DNA from: an uncultured Duncaniella sp.
GTDB lineage: Bacteria > Bacteroidota > Bacteroidia > Bacteroidales > Muribaculaceae
Direction of reading: 5' to 3'
Assembly (NCBI GenBank): GCA_910577255.1
Contig: CAJTMH010000001.1
Location: forward strand, 124,001-188,000
Length of the DNA stretch: 64,000 nucleotides
A model generated the notes under the pieces. The model was not told the DNA's origin. It did not search any database and worked only from the letters and a program-made list of their open reading frames with translations. Below, one piece after another: positions 41,038 through 49,910 of the stretch. Within the stretch, counting starts at the first letter, position 1; the number at the start of each line of letters is the position of its first letter. The translations under genes were made by a program, and so were the position numbers.

Positions 41038-42067
41038 ATAGTTTTGTTGACAGATTTAACATTATTGTGGTGGCCCCAGTGTGGGGTTGGGAGAGGGCGA
41101 CCCCTACGGCGAAATTCTTGACATTCAGACCTACGCAGGCCGAGAATCCCGACAGGAAGCTGCGCTTGTAGGTCGACATGTCGGTGCGTGTCTTGTAATT
41201 ATATCCTATACCTACATGGAATTTCTCACTTGGCACGAAATCAGCTGCGAAGACCAGGTGTCTGAAAAGATTGGATGAGAACGAGTCCTTGATTTCTGCT
41301 TTCTTATCGTCGCTTCCATCTCCGTTGTCATAGTATGGCAGATGCCATTTGGTTAGGTTCCACGCAGTGATTGACCATACGATGGGGAGTGAGCCTATCG
41401 ACTTTGAGATTCCGACCCTGAGGTCGATGGGGAGGCGGTCATATTTGTCCTGGAATCGTTTTACCTGGCCGCCGAGATTCGACACAACGGCTGAGAACGA
41501 CAGGTCGCGCTCCGGGTCGTAGTAATTTACTCCCAGGTCCGTGGCGACCGCCATGGCCGTGAAGGAGTCATAGCTGGAATAGACCAACTTAAGATTGATG
41601 CCACCGCGCCAACGGTCACTTATGTCGTGTGAATAGATGGCGTTAAACACCATATCCTTCGGCGAAAAGTTCCCGGTAAGCACTCCGTTGATGTCGGCTC
41701 CTTTTATTTCGCCATATCCGAAATACTGTATGCCGGCAGCCCATGCGCCATGGTCGCCTGCCCGACGGCCGAATTTCACCCCTGCGAAGTTGCTGTCGCC
41801 GACATAGCGCATATAGTTTACGCCAAGCTGCATATCCACTTCCGGCCCGAGGAGCCCCGGATTCTGGTCAATGGAGTTGAGGTCATCTTCGATTGTGGTG
41901 ATGTTGACTCCGCCCAATCCATATATTAAGGTGGATGATGGGATGTTGAGGAAGTTGTAGGACGCCGGCGAGTCCTGAGCACGACAAGGAATCACTGCCG
42001 CAATGAGTGGCAGCACCAGTGCGAGAATCAGATGGCGTTTGTATGAGTGGATGGATCGTGATGTCAT
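41027..42067 (-). CDS. porQ: type IX secretion system protein PorQ
   Basis: 346 residues from ATG 42067 (an upstream ATG at 42106 is possible; I chose the shorter form because it gives a normal signal peptide). After the signal come SYNFLNIPSSTLIYGLGGVN and DDLNSIDQNPGLLGPE, hallmarks of PorQ, an outer-membrane beta-barrel relative of PorV. PorQ helps attach or process type IX cargo at the cell surface. Its linkage with cmk is conserved in Bacteroidales. Confidence 0.9.
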   Translation of the reverse strand: MTSRSIHSYKRHLILALVLPLIAAVIPCRAQDSPASYNFLNIPSSTLIYGLGGVNITTIEDDLNSIDQNPGLLGPEVDMQLGVNYMRYVGDSNFAGVKFGRRAGDHGAWAAGIQYFGYGEIKGADINGVLTGNFSPKDMVFNAIYSHDISDRWRGGINLKLVYSSYDSFTAMAVATDLGVNYYDPERDLSFSAVVSNLGGQVKRFQDKYDRLPIDLRVGISKSIGSLPIVWSITAWNLTKWHLPYYDNGDGSDDKKAEIKDSFSSNLFRHLVFAADFVPSEKFHVGIGYNYKTRTDMSTYKRSFLSGFSACVGLNVKNFAVGVALSQPHTGATTIMLNLSTKLYEF

Positions 42068-42219
42068 CAGTTGATATGGGGATTGAAAATTGGCCTTCTT
42101 ATCCATAAGATAAACGTGCTTGCGGCGGTAATATTATATCTTGATTCAGGTCAAATGTCAATAAAATTAAAACAATCGTAATCATTCACAAAATGCTTGC
42201 TCCGACATCCCCTATTAAT

Positions 42220-42227
42220 TAATTTTG
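42220..42227 (+). promoter_or_regulatory. -7 box of the TonB C-terminal-domain gene
   Basis: TAATTTTG, start near 42234, so ATG 42252 rather than the upstream ATG is the likely start. Confidence 0.6.
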
Positions 42228-42251
42228 CATTGTACAATAGTTGAAACTCCT

Positions 42252-42680
42252 ATGTTTTACACCCTTCTCCGTTCATTTCTGCTTATCACAGTCACGATTG
42301 CTTTCTCGACTCAAGCCAACGCCCAGCAACGTAGGCAGGTGGCTCACACGCAAGTGTGTATTGATGTTTACGACATGGAGAGTGTCGATCGGCAGCCGCA
42401 ATTTCCCGGAGGCGACACTGCTATGCTTCGTTTCATCAACAATGAGCGCCGTTACCCCGCTGAGGCTTATCATGATGGGATACAAGGGCGTGTGCTTTGC
42501 AGTTTTGTGGTCAGTGAGGATGGCTCTCTTACCCACATTTCTGTGATTCGAGGTGTCGAGGAATCGCTTGACAGGGAGGCTGTGCGCATCATTTCCGAGA
42601 TGCCCAAATGGATGGCCGGTGAGATTGACGACACCCCGGTGCCTGTCTATTGCATTTTGCCGATTCCGTTCAGGCGGTAG
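42252..42680 (+). CDS. secreted protein with TonB C-terminal domain
   Basis: 142 residues from ATG 42252: a signal peptide (about 1-25, ending ANAQ) followed by a TonB-like C-terminal domain (about 45-142) with RYPAEAYHDGIQGRVLCSF, VSEDGSLTHISVIRGVEESL and AVRIISEMPKW. It lacks the membrane anchor and proline-rich stalk of energy-transducing TonB, so it is probably a periplasmic adaptor rather than an energy transducer. Ends overlap the convergent EamA gene by 11 bp. Confidence 0.85.
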   Translation: MFYTLLRSFLLITVTIAFSTQANAQQRRQVAHTQVCIDVYDMESVDRQPQFPGGDTAMLRFINNERRYPAEAYHDGIQGRVLCSFVVSEDGSLTHISVIRGVEESLDREAVRIISEMPKWMAGEIDDTPVPVYCILPIPFRR

Positions 42681-43593
42681 GGTCGGTGGTGGTTTTGGCC
42701 GCCTTGCTGATTGTGACGAGGTAAACCCCTCCGAATATCAGTGCCACAGCTCCAAGTTTCAATGGCGTGAAGTGATCCAGACCGAGATATACGCCTACGA
42801 GTGAGGCAACAATAGGCTGCACATAATTATACATCCCCACCAGTGTCGGGCGGAGGTTCTTTTGCCCTATCATCACGAAGATATATGCCAGGAATGTGGC
42901 TCCGATAACCACGTAGGCTATTCCGCCTGCCTCATCCGGCGAGATGTTTCCCCAATCGGTATGTGCGAGCACCGGGATTGATACAGGGATGATGGCCACC
43001 GAGGCAAACGTGAACATCCATTTCATCAACGTGACCACTGAATACTTCTTTATGAAGTTCTTGTAGAATGTCAGATACAAGGCGTAGCTCAACTGGGCCG
43101 AGAGCACCAGTATGTCACCGAGTGTGGGATTGTCACCGGCCAGACCTGAATTTCCACCTGTCATCACGAGCAGAAGTGCGCCTGATGCACCAAGCACTAT
43201 TCCGCCGCATTTCTTGAGAGTTATAGGCTCTTTGAGGATGACTGCTGCCAAAAGCATCACCCATATAGGCATTGTGGTGGTGATTATCGACGCTTCGCCA
43301 GGGGATGTCAGGCCCACGCCGAATATGAAGCATCCCTGGTTAAATACTATGCCGAGCATCGCTGCCCCTGCCAGCAGGAGTAAGTCTCGTCCCGGTACAT
43401 GTTCTTTTGGCATGAAGAATGATGTGATCCAGAACAGTATGGCTGCTCCGAATATGCGGAAGTCGGTCATAATCAGGGGAGCCACGGTGCCTGCCGTCAT
43501 CACGAGTTTCGCTATGGGCGACATAAGTCCCCACATTGTATTGGCTCCGAGCATTGCAATATGCCCTTTGAGTTTGAATTCTCTCATGTTCAA
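42670..43593 (-). CDS. EamA/DMT-family transporter
   Basis: 307 residues, ten hydrophobic helices in two EamA repeats (about 8-140 and 150-300). Typical patterns are MWGLMSPIAKLVM, TSPGEASIITTTMPIWVMLLA and YNYVQPIVASLVGVYLGLD. It is an inner-membrane transporter of the drug/metabolite superfamily, usually exporting amino acids or other metabolites. Substrate unknown. A -7 box at 43619-43626 gives a leader of about 18 nt; divergent from pgeF. Confidence 0.9.
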   Translation of the reverse strand: MNMREFKLKGHIAMLGANTMWGLMSPIAKLVMTAGTVAPLIMTDFRIFGAAILFWITSFFMPKEHVPGRDLLLLAGAAMLGIVFNQGCFIFGVGLTSPGEASIITTTMPIWVMLLAAVILKEPITLKKCGGIVLGASGALLLVMTGGNSGLAGDNPTLGDILVLSAQLSYALYLTFYKNFIKKYSVVTLMKWMFTFASVAIIPVSIPVLAHTDWGNISPDEAGGIAYVVIGATFLAYIFVMIGQKNLRPTLVGMYNYVQPIVASLVGVYLGLDHFTPLKLGAVALIFGGVYLVTISKAAKTTTDPTA

Positions 43594-43618
43594 CTATGAC
43601 GTTTTTGAAAAATCGCCG

Positions 43619-43626
43619 CAAAAGTA
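43619..43626 (-). promoter_or_regulatory. -7 box of the EamA gene
   Basis: Minus-strand TACTTTTG, start near 43612. Confidence 0.5.
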
Positions 43627-43637
43627 TAATAAAATTG

Positions 43638-44444
43638 ATGACTGACCAAAAAAACTCAGGTGATAATCTCACTACCTGTAATTCATGTATGTCTACCGAA
43701 TGGCTTCATCCTGTCGTATGGTGTTCATCTGCCTTAGCGTTTTTCACCTCACGTGGGGTGATAGATGGTTTTGATGGCTCCTACAATGGTTTTAATGTGT
43801 GTCATTACACCGGCGATTCCATCTCGCATGTCAGTGACTGCCGTCGTCTGCTTGCCTCAAGGATAGGTGTCGGCGCTGATAGACTGGTGGTGCCGAGGCA
43901 GACTCACTCCACAAATGTCGCAGTGATAAAATCATTCCCTGTGCCTTCTGAATCCATTGAGGGCGTTGATGCTCTTGTCACTTCTTTGAGAGGTGTGGCT
44001 ATCGGTGTGTCCACTGCTGACTGTGTGCCGGTCCTTCTGTCCGACGATTCTGCCGGTGTCATCGGGGTGGTCCATGCCGGGTGGCGCGGAGCGGTAGGTG
44101 GCATCGTTGAACGTACTGTCGAGACAATGTTGCGCGAAGGTGCCGCTGCATCGGGTATTGTTGCTGCTTTGGGCCCGTCGATTTGTGTCAAGTGTTTTGA
44201 GGTGGGAGAGGAGGTCGCTGACCAGTTTCCCCCTGAATGTGTGGTGAGAAATGACACTTGGCCTAAACCCCATGTCGATCTTCAGCGTTATATCTGCGAT
44301 AAACTTATGGTGTGCGGTTTGCCTTCCGGAAATATCACCCCTTTTTCCGCTTCGATGTGTACCCGCTGCCATCCGGGAATATTCTTTTCTGCAAGAGCGC
44401 TTGGTGTCAATTCCGGGCGAGTTTTCTCATTTGTGATGCAGTGA
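43638..44444 (+). CDS. pgeF: multicopper-type polyphenol oxidase / purine nucleoside phosphorylase (YfiH/PgeF family)
   Basis: 268 residues from ATG 43638 (ATGs at 43596 and 43689 are also in frame). Metal ligands are visible in PRQTHSTNVAVI, STADCVPVLL and GVVHAGWRGAVGG; the C-terminal MCTRCHPGIFFSARA is also typical. The family was first called laccase; current evidence points to zinc-dependent purine nucleoside phosphorylase/adenosine deaminase and a role in peptidoglycan precursor editing in E. coli. Cytosolic. Confidence 0.9.
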   Translation: MTDQKNSGDNLTTCNSCMSTEWLHPVVWCSSALAFFTSRGVIDGFDGSYNGFNVCHYTGDSISHVSDCRRLLASRIGVGADRLVVPRQTHSTNVAVIKSFPVPSESIEGVDALVTSLRGVAIGVSTADCVPVLLSDDSAGVIGVVHAGWRGAVGGIVERTVETMLREGAAASGIVAALGPSICVKCFEVGEEVADQFPPECVVRNDTWPKPHVDLQRYICDKLMVCGLPSGNITPFSASMCTRCHPGIFFSARALGVNSGRVFSFVMQ

Positions 44445-44909
44445 CGTTTTTTTATTTCTCATTCTTGCCATTTATGGGGCGTTTGACTCATTATTTAGAT
44501 TGTGTCTAAATAGTGTTTGCCGTTTGTAATTTAGAGTGGCAGGTATAATCCCCTCAGAATTCAAGCATTTTACATGAATGTTAAACAAAAGTTAACATTG
44601 TATAATTGGTTTAATCGTTTATTCTAATTGCTCGGTTTGATAGGTTAGTATGATGCAAATATAAAGCATTACTTTAAGTATTGGTGACTCTGTTTTGTAA
44701 ATTGCTGACACTCAGTGAAGTGTAGAATAATTACAAAATCCAAATAAAAAAACACTTTATTTTATAAAAAATAATTTGGAAATTTGCATTCACAGAAACG
44801 AGTTGACTACCCTTTGAAATTTCTAAGGCTCACCCTAAATTCCGCTTGAAATCTTTGGACTTTTGTCAGCTCATTTTATGTCCTTCCCTCTGTCATAACG
44901 AGATAAACA
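44445..44909. other. AT-rich intergenic region upstream of dnaA
   Basis: 465 bp without a gene. It holds two small inverted repeats, ATTTAGA-ttg-TGTCTAAAT-like at about 44494-44514 and ATGTTAA/TTAACAT around 44578-44600, and AAATTTGC near 44779, a partial -7 box for dnaA. I found no cluster of DnaA boxes, so an origin is not supported here. Confidence 0.45.
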
Positions 44910-46295
44910 ATGCAACAGGATTATTCACAACTGTGGGACAAATGCCTTGCTATTATCAAGGACATTATCCCTTCCGAACAGTTCAACTACTGGTTCAGCC
45001 CGCTGTCGTTCAAGAGCGTTGAAAATAACGTTCTGACCATTTGCTGTCCCTCTGAGTTCTTCGCCGAGCAGCTTGAAGAACGCTATTATACTGTCCTCGG
45101 TCGCACACTCACCCGAGTGTTCGGACGCATTCGTCTCGTGTATGAGTTCCCGGTTGTTGCCGACGATCCTTCCTCTGTTGTAAGCATGGGCAGTGCTCAG
45201 CCCAGCGCGGCAGTGAAGCCCACTGCCGGGGCTTCAGCCAATCCTTTCAGGGAAAAATATGTAGAGGAAATTGACTCGCAGCTCAATCCTGAATACACCT
45301 TCGAAAACTATTGCATAAGCCATAGCAATAAGGTGGCTCGTTCGATAGGTGAGGCCATTGCCAACGACCCCAAACTTCAGACATTCAATCCTCTTTTCAT
45401 TTATGGTCCTTGCGGAGTTGGTAAGACACACCTCATTCAGGCCATCGGTATCCGCATAAAGGAACGCAATCCTCGTGCCAGAGTGCTCTACATCACTGCG
45501 CGTCTGTTTGAGAGCCAGTTCACGGCGGCTGTACAGCGCAGCAAGGTGAATGAGTTTATCAACTTTTACCAGAGCATCGATACCCTCATTATCGACGACA
45601 TCCAGGATTTCATTGGCAAGGACAAGACGCAGAAAACATTCTTCCACATCTTCAATCACCTGAAGCAGAACAATAAGCAGCTCATCATGTCAAGCGACTG
45701 TTGCCCTGCGCAGATGGAAGGTATGGAGGATCGCCTCCTCTCACGTTTCAAATGGGGCATGACAGCACAGCTTGAAAAGCCCGACTATGAGCTTCGCCGC
45801 GATGTGCTTACGCAGAAAGCTCACCACGACGGTCTCCAGCTCCCTGCTGATGTGATGGAATTCATTGCCTCCAATGTCACAGAAAGTATTCGAGAACTTG
45901 AAGGAGTGGTGGTTTCCCTCCTTGCTCACGCCACTTTCCTGAATCAGGAGATTACTGTGGAGCTTGCTCGCCGTGTTCTCTCCAATGCTGTGAAGCTCAA
46001 CAAGCGCACACTCAATTTCGAGACAATCACTCGTCAGGTCAGCGCGTTCTACAACATTGATCCCGACCAGATCTTCACAAAATCACGCAAACGTGAAGTG
46101 TCCGATGCGCGTCAGATGGTGATGTACCTTGCCAAGAAGCATACCAAGATGCCCCTCAAAGCCATCGGCACACGCCTGGCACGCACCCACGCCACGGTGC
46201 TTTATGCCTGCCGCCTCATCGACGAGCGTCTGCCTCTTGAGAAGAAACTTCAGGAGGACATCTCTAAAATCGAGAGCGAGCTGATGTCGGTGTGA
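44910..46295 (+). CDS. dnaA: chromosomal replication initiator protein DnaA
   Basis: 461 residues. Domain I at about 1-85 (LWDKCLAIIKDIIPSEQFNY), short linker II rich in Ala/Ser/Pro (about 90-112), AAA+ domain III with Walker A GPCGVGKTHLIQA and Walker B LIIDDIQDF, and domain IV with the DnaA signature HATVLYACRLIDERL that binds DnaA boxes. It opens the replication origin. TTATTCACA, a DnaA-box-like 9-mer, lies within codons 4-7 (44921-44929). It converges on the HsdR-N-like gene with only 2 bp between stops. Confidence 0.97.
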   Translation: MQQDYSQLWDKCLAIIKDIIPSEQFNYWFSPLSFKSVENNVLTICCPSEFFAEQLEERYYTVLGRTLTRVFGRIRLVYEFPVVADDPSSVVSMGSAQPSAAVKPTAGASANPFREKYVEEIDSQLNPEYTFENYCISHSNKVARSIGEAIANDPKLQTFNPLFIYGPCGVGKTHLIQAIGIRIKERNPRARVLYITARLFESQFTAAVQRSKVNEFINFYQSIDTLIIDDIQDFIGKDKTQKTFFHIFNHLKQNNKQLIMSSDCCPAQMEGMEDRLLSRFKWGMTAQLEKPDYELRRDVLTQKAHHDGLQLPADVMEFIASNVTESIRELEGVVVSLLAHATFLNQEITVELARRVLSNAVKLNKRTLNFETITRQVSAFYNIDPDQIFTKSRKREVSDARQMVMYLAKKHTKMPLKAIGTRLARTHATVLYACRLIDERLPLEKKLQEDISKIESELMSV

Positions 46296-46297
46296 TT

Positions 46298-46762
46298 CTA
46301 TGTAATATCTCTGTATGCAGGTATTTCCTTAAGAAATTTGCAGCGATTGTTTAATGCGTCAGCCTCGCAGCAGTAATGCTGCATTCCATTGCTTATTATT
46401 AGATATTTCACATTCATGACCAGGTTGTATCTCACAATCTGGTCAAATACTTTCTGGGTGATTGGGATGTGTGGTGCCTTATACTCCACTATGGCCAAAG
46501 GTTGCAGCGTCCGGTCATATATGACCGTGTCACATCTCTTGGTTGTGCCGTTGAGTGATATGGCTATCTCATTGGCCATAGTTCCGGCCGGAAAACCTTT
46601 ATGCTCTACGAGGTAATTCACGAAGTTCTGTCTTACCCACTCCTCAGGCGTCACTATCACCCACTTTTCGCGTAGGCGGTCATATATTTCCACACCGCGT
46701 GCTGTCGCGCGCAGTTTCAGTTGTGCCGGGGGGAGATTTAGAGCGGGGGGAGCCTGGATCAT
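46298..46762 (-). CDS. stand-alone HsdR N-terminal-like (type I restriction R domain) protein
   Basis: 154 residues resembling the nuclease N-terminal domain of type I restriction R subunits (HSDR_N_2-like): EWVRQNFVNYLVEHKGFPAG, an Asp in KRCDTVIYDRTLQPLAIVEY and the E-x-K pair in VEYKAPHIPI, giving a PD-(D/E)xK core of D...ExK. There is no helicase part, methylase or specificity subunit nearby, so it is not a working type I system. Such single-domain proteins are common in Bacteroidetes and of unknown role. Divergent from holA. Confidence 0.85.
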   Translation of the reverse strand: MIQAPPALNLPPAQLKLRATARGVEIYDRLREKWVIVTPEEWVRQNFVNYLVEHKGFPAGTMANEIAISLNGTTKRCDTVIYDRTLQPLAIVEYKAPHIPITQKVFDQIVRYNLVMNVKYLIISNGMQHYCCEADALNNRCKFLKEIPAYRDIT

Positions 46763-46798
46763 GGATTTATATTGATTGGCGTGAGCCTGTTATTCCTG

Positions 46799-46806
46799 CA
46801 AATTTA
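46799..46806 (-). promoter_or_regulatory. -7 box of the HsdR-N-like gene
   Basis: Minus-strand TAAATTTG, start near 46792, leader about 30 nt. Confidence 0.5.
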
Positions 46807-46916
46807 CTCATTCTGCCGTTATGTCCTGCTCCCCGAACTGATTTTTTTGCGTATTCCGGCAAATATATGTAAATTTACAGCGTGTAATCACCTTCCCTGT
46901 AACTTCTCGGATAATT

Positions 46917-47954
46917 ATGGCCTCACCTGCTCAATCTCTAACTTTCCCTGCGCTGCGCAAGATGATAGCAAGGCGTGATTTATCGCCTGTCTACCTTCTG
47001 CATGGAGAGGAGGGCTACTTTATTGATGAGCTTGTCAAGGATTTCGAGTCGCTTGTGCCGGAGGAGGAGCGTGATTTTAACCTCTATACCCTCTATGCTC
47101 CCGAATCGGGAGTGGAGACGGTGATGGATGTGTGCCGCCGTTATCCTATGATGGCTGAATACCAGGTTGTGATAGTCAAGGAGGCTCAGGCAATACGTGC
47201 CGATGTCCTTAATAAACTGCACCACTATGTTTCACAGCCTACCCCCACCACCATACTTGTGATAAGCTGTCGCGGAGCTTTGGCCAAGGGTAAGGAGCTA
47301 TTGGCGGCAGTGAAGAAGAATGGTGTGATTTTCGAGTCGAAAAAGCTCAGTGAACGCAACATCCTTCCTGCCATTTCTGATCTTATCAAGGAGAAGGAGT
47401 TGAATGTCGAGCCTAAAGCGCTATCCATGCTTCGCGACTATATCGGTACCGACCTCTCGCGCCTTTACAATGAGATAGGCAAACTGGCGCTTATCCTGGG
47501 CCGCGGAGCCATGATTACTCCGGAGGCCATAGAGCGCAACATCGGCATCTCTAAGGACTACAACAATTTTGAGCTTATTGACTCCATTAATCAGCGCAAT
47601 GCCGCCAAGGCTTTTGCCATTGTGGAGTACTTCCGTAACAATCCTAAGAACAACCCGACAATGATGACTGTCTCGTCATTGTTCAATCAGTTTTCCAATC
47701 TGCTCATCTACCAGTACACACGCGACAAGACCCAGGGCGGCTATATGGATGCTTTGGGGTTGAAGTCCCCCTGGGCTCTGAAAAACTATGAGGTCGCAGC
47801 GCGTAATTACAACGTGCGTCAGACCATTGATGTAATTTCTGCCATACGCGAGTTTGACACCAGAAGCAAGGGCATAGGTTCGCGACAGAATGAGTACGAC
47901 CTGCTTAAGGATCTCGTTTTCCGCATCCTCACCACGCGTGGCATAGTGGGTTGA
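46917..47954 (+). CDS. holA: DNA polymerase III subunit delta
   Basis: 345 residues. Clamp-loader delta pattern: LRKMIARRDLSPVYLLHGEE, FLIDEL-like YFIDELVKDFE, FNLYTLYAPESGVETVMD, and the middle block YIGTDLSRLYNEIGKLALIL; the C-terminal domain includes NPTMMTVSSLFNQFSNLLIY. It opens the beta clamp during loading onto DNA. The gene has its own upstream region and is followed by the Fur-family gene. Confidence 0.93.
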   Translation: MASPAQSLTFPALRKMIARRDLSPVYLLHGEEGYFIDELVKDFESLVPEEERDFNLYTLYAPESGVETVMDVCRRYPMMAEYQVVIVKEAQAIRADVLNKLHHYVSQPTPTTILVISCRGALAKGKELLAAVKKNGVIFESKKLSERNILPAISDLIKEKELNVEPKALSMLRDYIGTDLSRLYNEIGKLALILGRGAMITPEAIERNIGISKDYNNFELIDSINQRNAAKAFAIVEYFRNNPKNNPTMMTVSSLFNQFSNLLIYQYTRDKTQGGYMDALGLKSPWALKNYEVAARNYNVRQTIDVISAIREFDTRSKGIGSRQNEYDLLKDLVFRILTTRGIVG

Positions 47955-48035
47955 GCCATCTGTACCCCGATTGGCACGTTTTCATCCCTCGTGTGCAGTT
48001 TTGTTAGGTTGCGGGGACGTTTTCTTTAACAAAAA

Positions 48036-48067
48036 TTTGGATTTTCCGTCTCTGAATAGTAACTTTG
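48036..48067 (+). promoter_or_regulatory. promoter of the Fur-family gene, leaderless
   Basis: TTTG at 48036-48039 and TAACTTTG at 48060-48067 with a 20-bp spacer, the best promoter match in the window. The -7 box ends seven bases before ATG 48075, so the transcript should begin at or next to the start codon. Confidence 0.7.
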
Positions 48068-48074
48068 TCGGTTG

Positions 48075-48545
48075 ATGAACGAGGAGAAGCGAAAATCCGA
48101 CGCAGAGACACGGCTCGTCCATTATCTTGCTCAGCATCAGATGCGCCGCACACCTGAGCGCATGGCTATCCTGGACAAGGTGATGGAACTCAACGGCCGT
48201 TTCGTCGTCGATGATCTCTACAAGTCACTCCTTTCCGGAGGCTACTATGTGAGCAGGGCGACAGTCTATAACTGTGTCAATCTTCTCGAGGCCAGCGGCA
48301 TCATTCGCAAGCTGCCTGTCAGCGACGGTGCAGAGCAGTTCGAGTGTGTTGACGGACGTTCTCGCCAACACATCCACCTTGTGTGTTCCCGGTGTGGGAA
48401 AGAACGCGAGGTCAAGGATGCGGAGCTGATGCGCATGCTGTCGCTCAGGCGTTTCCCATCGTTTGTCATGAGCGGTTTCGACCTCTACGTTTCAGGCGTG
48501 TGCACACGCTGCCGTGGTGGAGGCAGAAGCCGCACCAAAAAATGA
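48075..48545 (+). CDS. Fur-family metal-dependent transcriptional regulator
   Basis: 156 residues. Winged helix at about 15-85 (MRRTPERMAILDKVMELNGR; GYYVSRATVYNCVNLLEASG); the C-terminal dimerisation part has QHIHLVCSRCGKEREV and SGVCTRCRG, two CxxC pairs for structural zinc. The regulatory-site His residues are partly present. Fur, Zur and PerR cannot be told apart from the sequence alone. It has a leaderless promoter and lies upstream of purA (42-bp gap), possibly co-transcribed. Confidence 0.9.
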   Translation: MNEEKRKSDAETRLVHYLAQHQMRRTPERMAILDKVMELNGRFVVDDLYKSLLSGGYYVSRATVYNCVNLLEASGIIRKLPVSDGAEQFECVDGRSRQHIHLVCSRCGKEREVKDAELMRMLSLRRFPSFVMSGFDLYVSGVCTRCRGGGRSRTKK

Positions 48546-48587
48546 AATTTTCTACACATATAATTTTATATTTACAGTAATACCAAG

Positions 48588-49859
48588 ATGAAAGTTGATG
48601 TGCTTCTCGGGCTCCAGTGGGGCGATGAAGGAAAAGGTAAGGTTGTCGACGTGTTGACTCCGCGTTACGATGCAGTAGCGCGTTTTCAGGGTGGCCCCAA
48701 TGCAGGCCATACCCTCGAATTTGAAGGCAAGAAATACGTGCTTCGCTCCATCCCATCGGGCATTTTCCAGCATGGCCAGGTAAATATCATAGGCAACGGT
48801 GTGGTCCTCGACCCCGTCCTTTTCAAGCAGGAGGCTGAAGAGCTTGAAAAGAGTGGCGTAGACCTCCGTTCCATACTGCGCATTTCCAAGAAAGTCCATC
48901 TCATCACTCCCACGCACCGTCTTCTCGACGCTGCCAACGAGAAAGCCAAGGGTGGCAAGAAGATTGGCACCACAGGCAAAGGCATTGGCCCTACCTACAC
49001 TGACAAGATTTCTCGTAACGGCCTCCGTCTTGGCGACGTCTTCCACAACTTCAAGGAGAAATACTCTGCACTCCGTCAGCGTCATCTCGACCAGCTAAAG
49101 GCCCTTGGCGCCGAGCCGCAGGATCTCGAGGCGCTTGAAGAGAAGTGGATGGACGCCATCGTATATCTTAAGGGCTTCTCAATCGTCGATTCTGAGTTCC
49201 TCATCAATCAACTCCTTAAGGAGGGCAAGAGCGTGCTTTGTGAAGGTGCGCAGGGCACTCTGCTCGACATTGACTTCGGATCTTATCCTTTTGTGACCTC
49301 ATCCAACACCATCAGCGCCGGTGCTTGCTCAGGCCTTGGTGTGGCTCCTAATAAAATAGGGGAGGTGTTCGGTATCTTCAAGGCTTACTGTACCCGCGTA
49401 GGCAGCGGACCTTTCCCCACCGAACTTTTCGATGCCACCGGCAAGCGCATCCGTGACCTCGGCCATGAATATGGGGCTGTCACCGGTCGTGAACGTCGCT
49501 GTGGCTGGATTGATCTCGTGGCTCTGCGCTATGCCATCATGCTCAACGGTGTCACACAACTCATCATGATGAAGAGCGACGTGCTCGACGGCTTCGACGA
49601 GATTAAGGCGTGTGTGGCCTATAAGATCAAGGATGTGGAGACTCGCCAGTTCCCCTTCTCGATTGATGAATCAATCGAGCCGGTCTACAAGACTCTTCCC
49701 GGATGGAAGACCGACATGACCAAGATGCAGAGCGAGGATGAGTTCCCAAAGGAATTCAAGGATTATATCGATTTCCTCGAAAAGGAACTCGAGACACCTA
49801 TCACCATAGTCTCAATTGGTCCTGACCGTTCGCAGACCATCGTGCGTGAAAAGAAATGA
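48588..49859 (+). CDS. purA: adenylosuccinate synthetase
   Basis: 423 residues. GLQWGDEGKGKVVD near the N-terminus is the GTP-binding P-loop, with FQGGPNAGHTLEFEGKKYVL, KKIGTTGKGIGPTYTDKISR and VTGRERRCGWIDLVALRYA following. It joins IMP and aspartate using GTP, the first step to AMP. Length and all signature blocks are standard. It is followed at 51 bp by the DUF1015 gene. Confidence 0.97.
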   Translation: MKVDVLLGLQWGDEGKGKVVDVLTPRYDAVARFQGGPNAGHTLEFEGKKYVLRSIPSGIFQHGQVNIIGNGVVLDPVLFKQEAEELEKSGVDLRSILRISKKVHLITPTHRLLDAANEKAKGGKKIGTTGKGIGPTYTDKISRNGLRLGDVFHNFKEKYSALRQRHLDQLKALGAEPQDLEALEEKWMDAIVYLKGFSIVDSEFLINQLLKEGKSVLCEGAQGTLLDIDFGSYPFVTSSNTISAGACSGLGVAPNKIGEVFGIFKAYCTRVGSGPFPTELFDATGKRIRDLGHEYGAVTGRERRCGWIDLVALRYAIMLNGVTQLIMMKSDVLDGFDEIKACVAYKIKDVETRQFPFSIDESIEPVYKTLPGWKTDMTKMQSEDEFPKEFKDYIDFLEKELETPITIVSIGPDRSQTIVREKK

Positions 49860-49910
49860 CCCCTCAGGTCATAATAAATACTATACCTTAACCTCTAAAT
49901 CTTTTCTATC

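Noticed and set aside
44445..44909. Replication origin upstream of dnaA
   Set aside because: AT-rich with two inverted repeats, but no cluster of DnaA boxes was found; Bacteroidetes origins are often not next to dnaA.
46298..46762. Type I restriction-modification system
   Set aside because: Only the N-terminal nuclease-like domain is present, with no HsdM, HsdS or helicase nearby.
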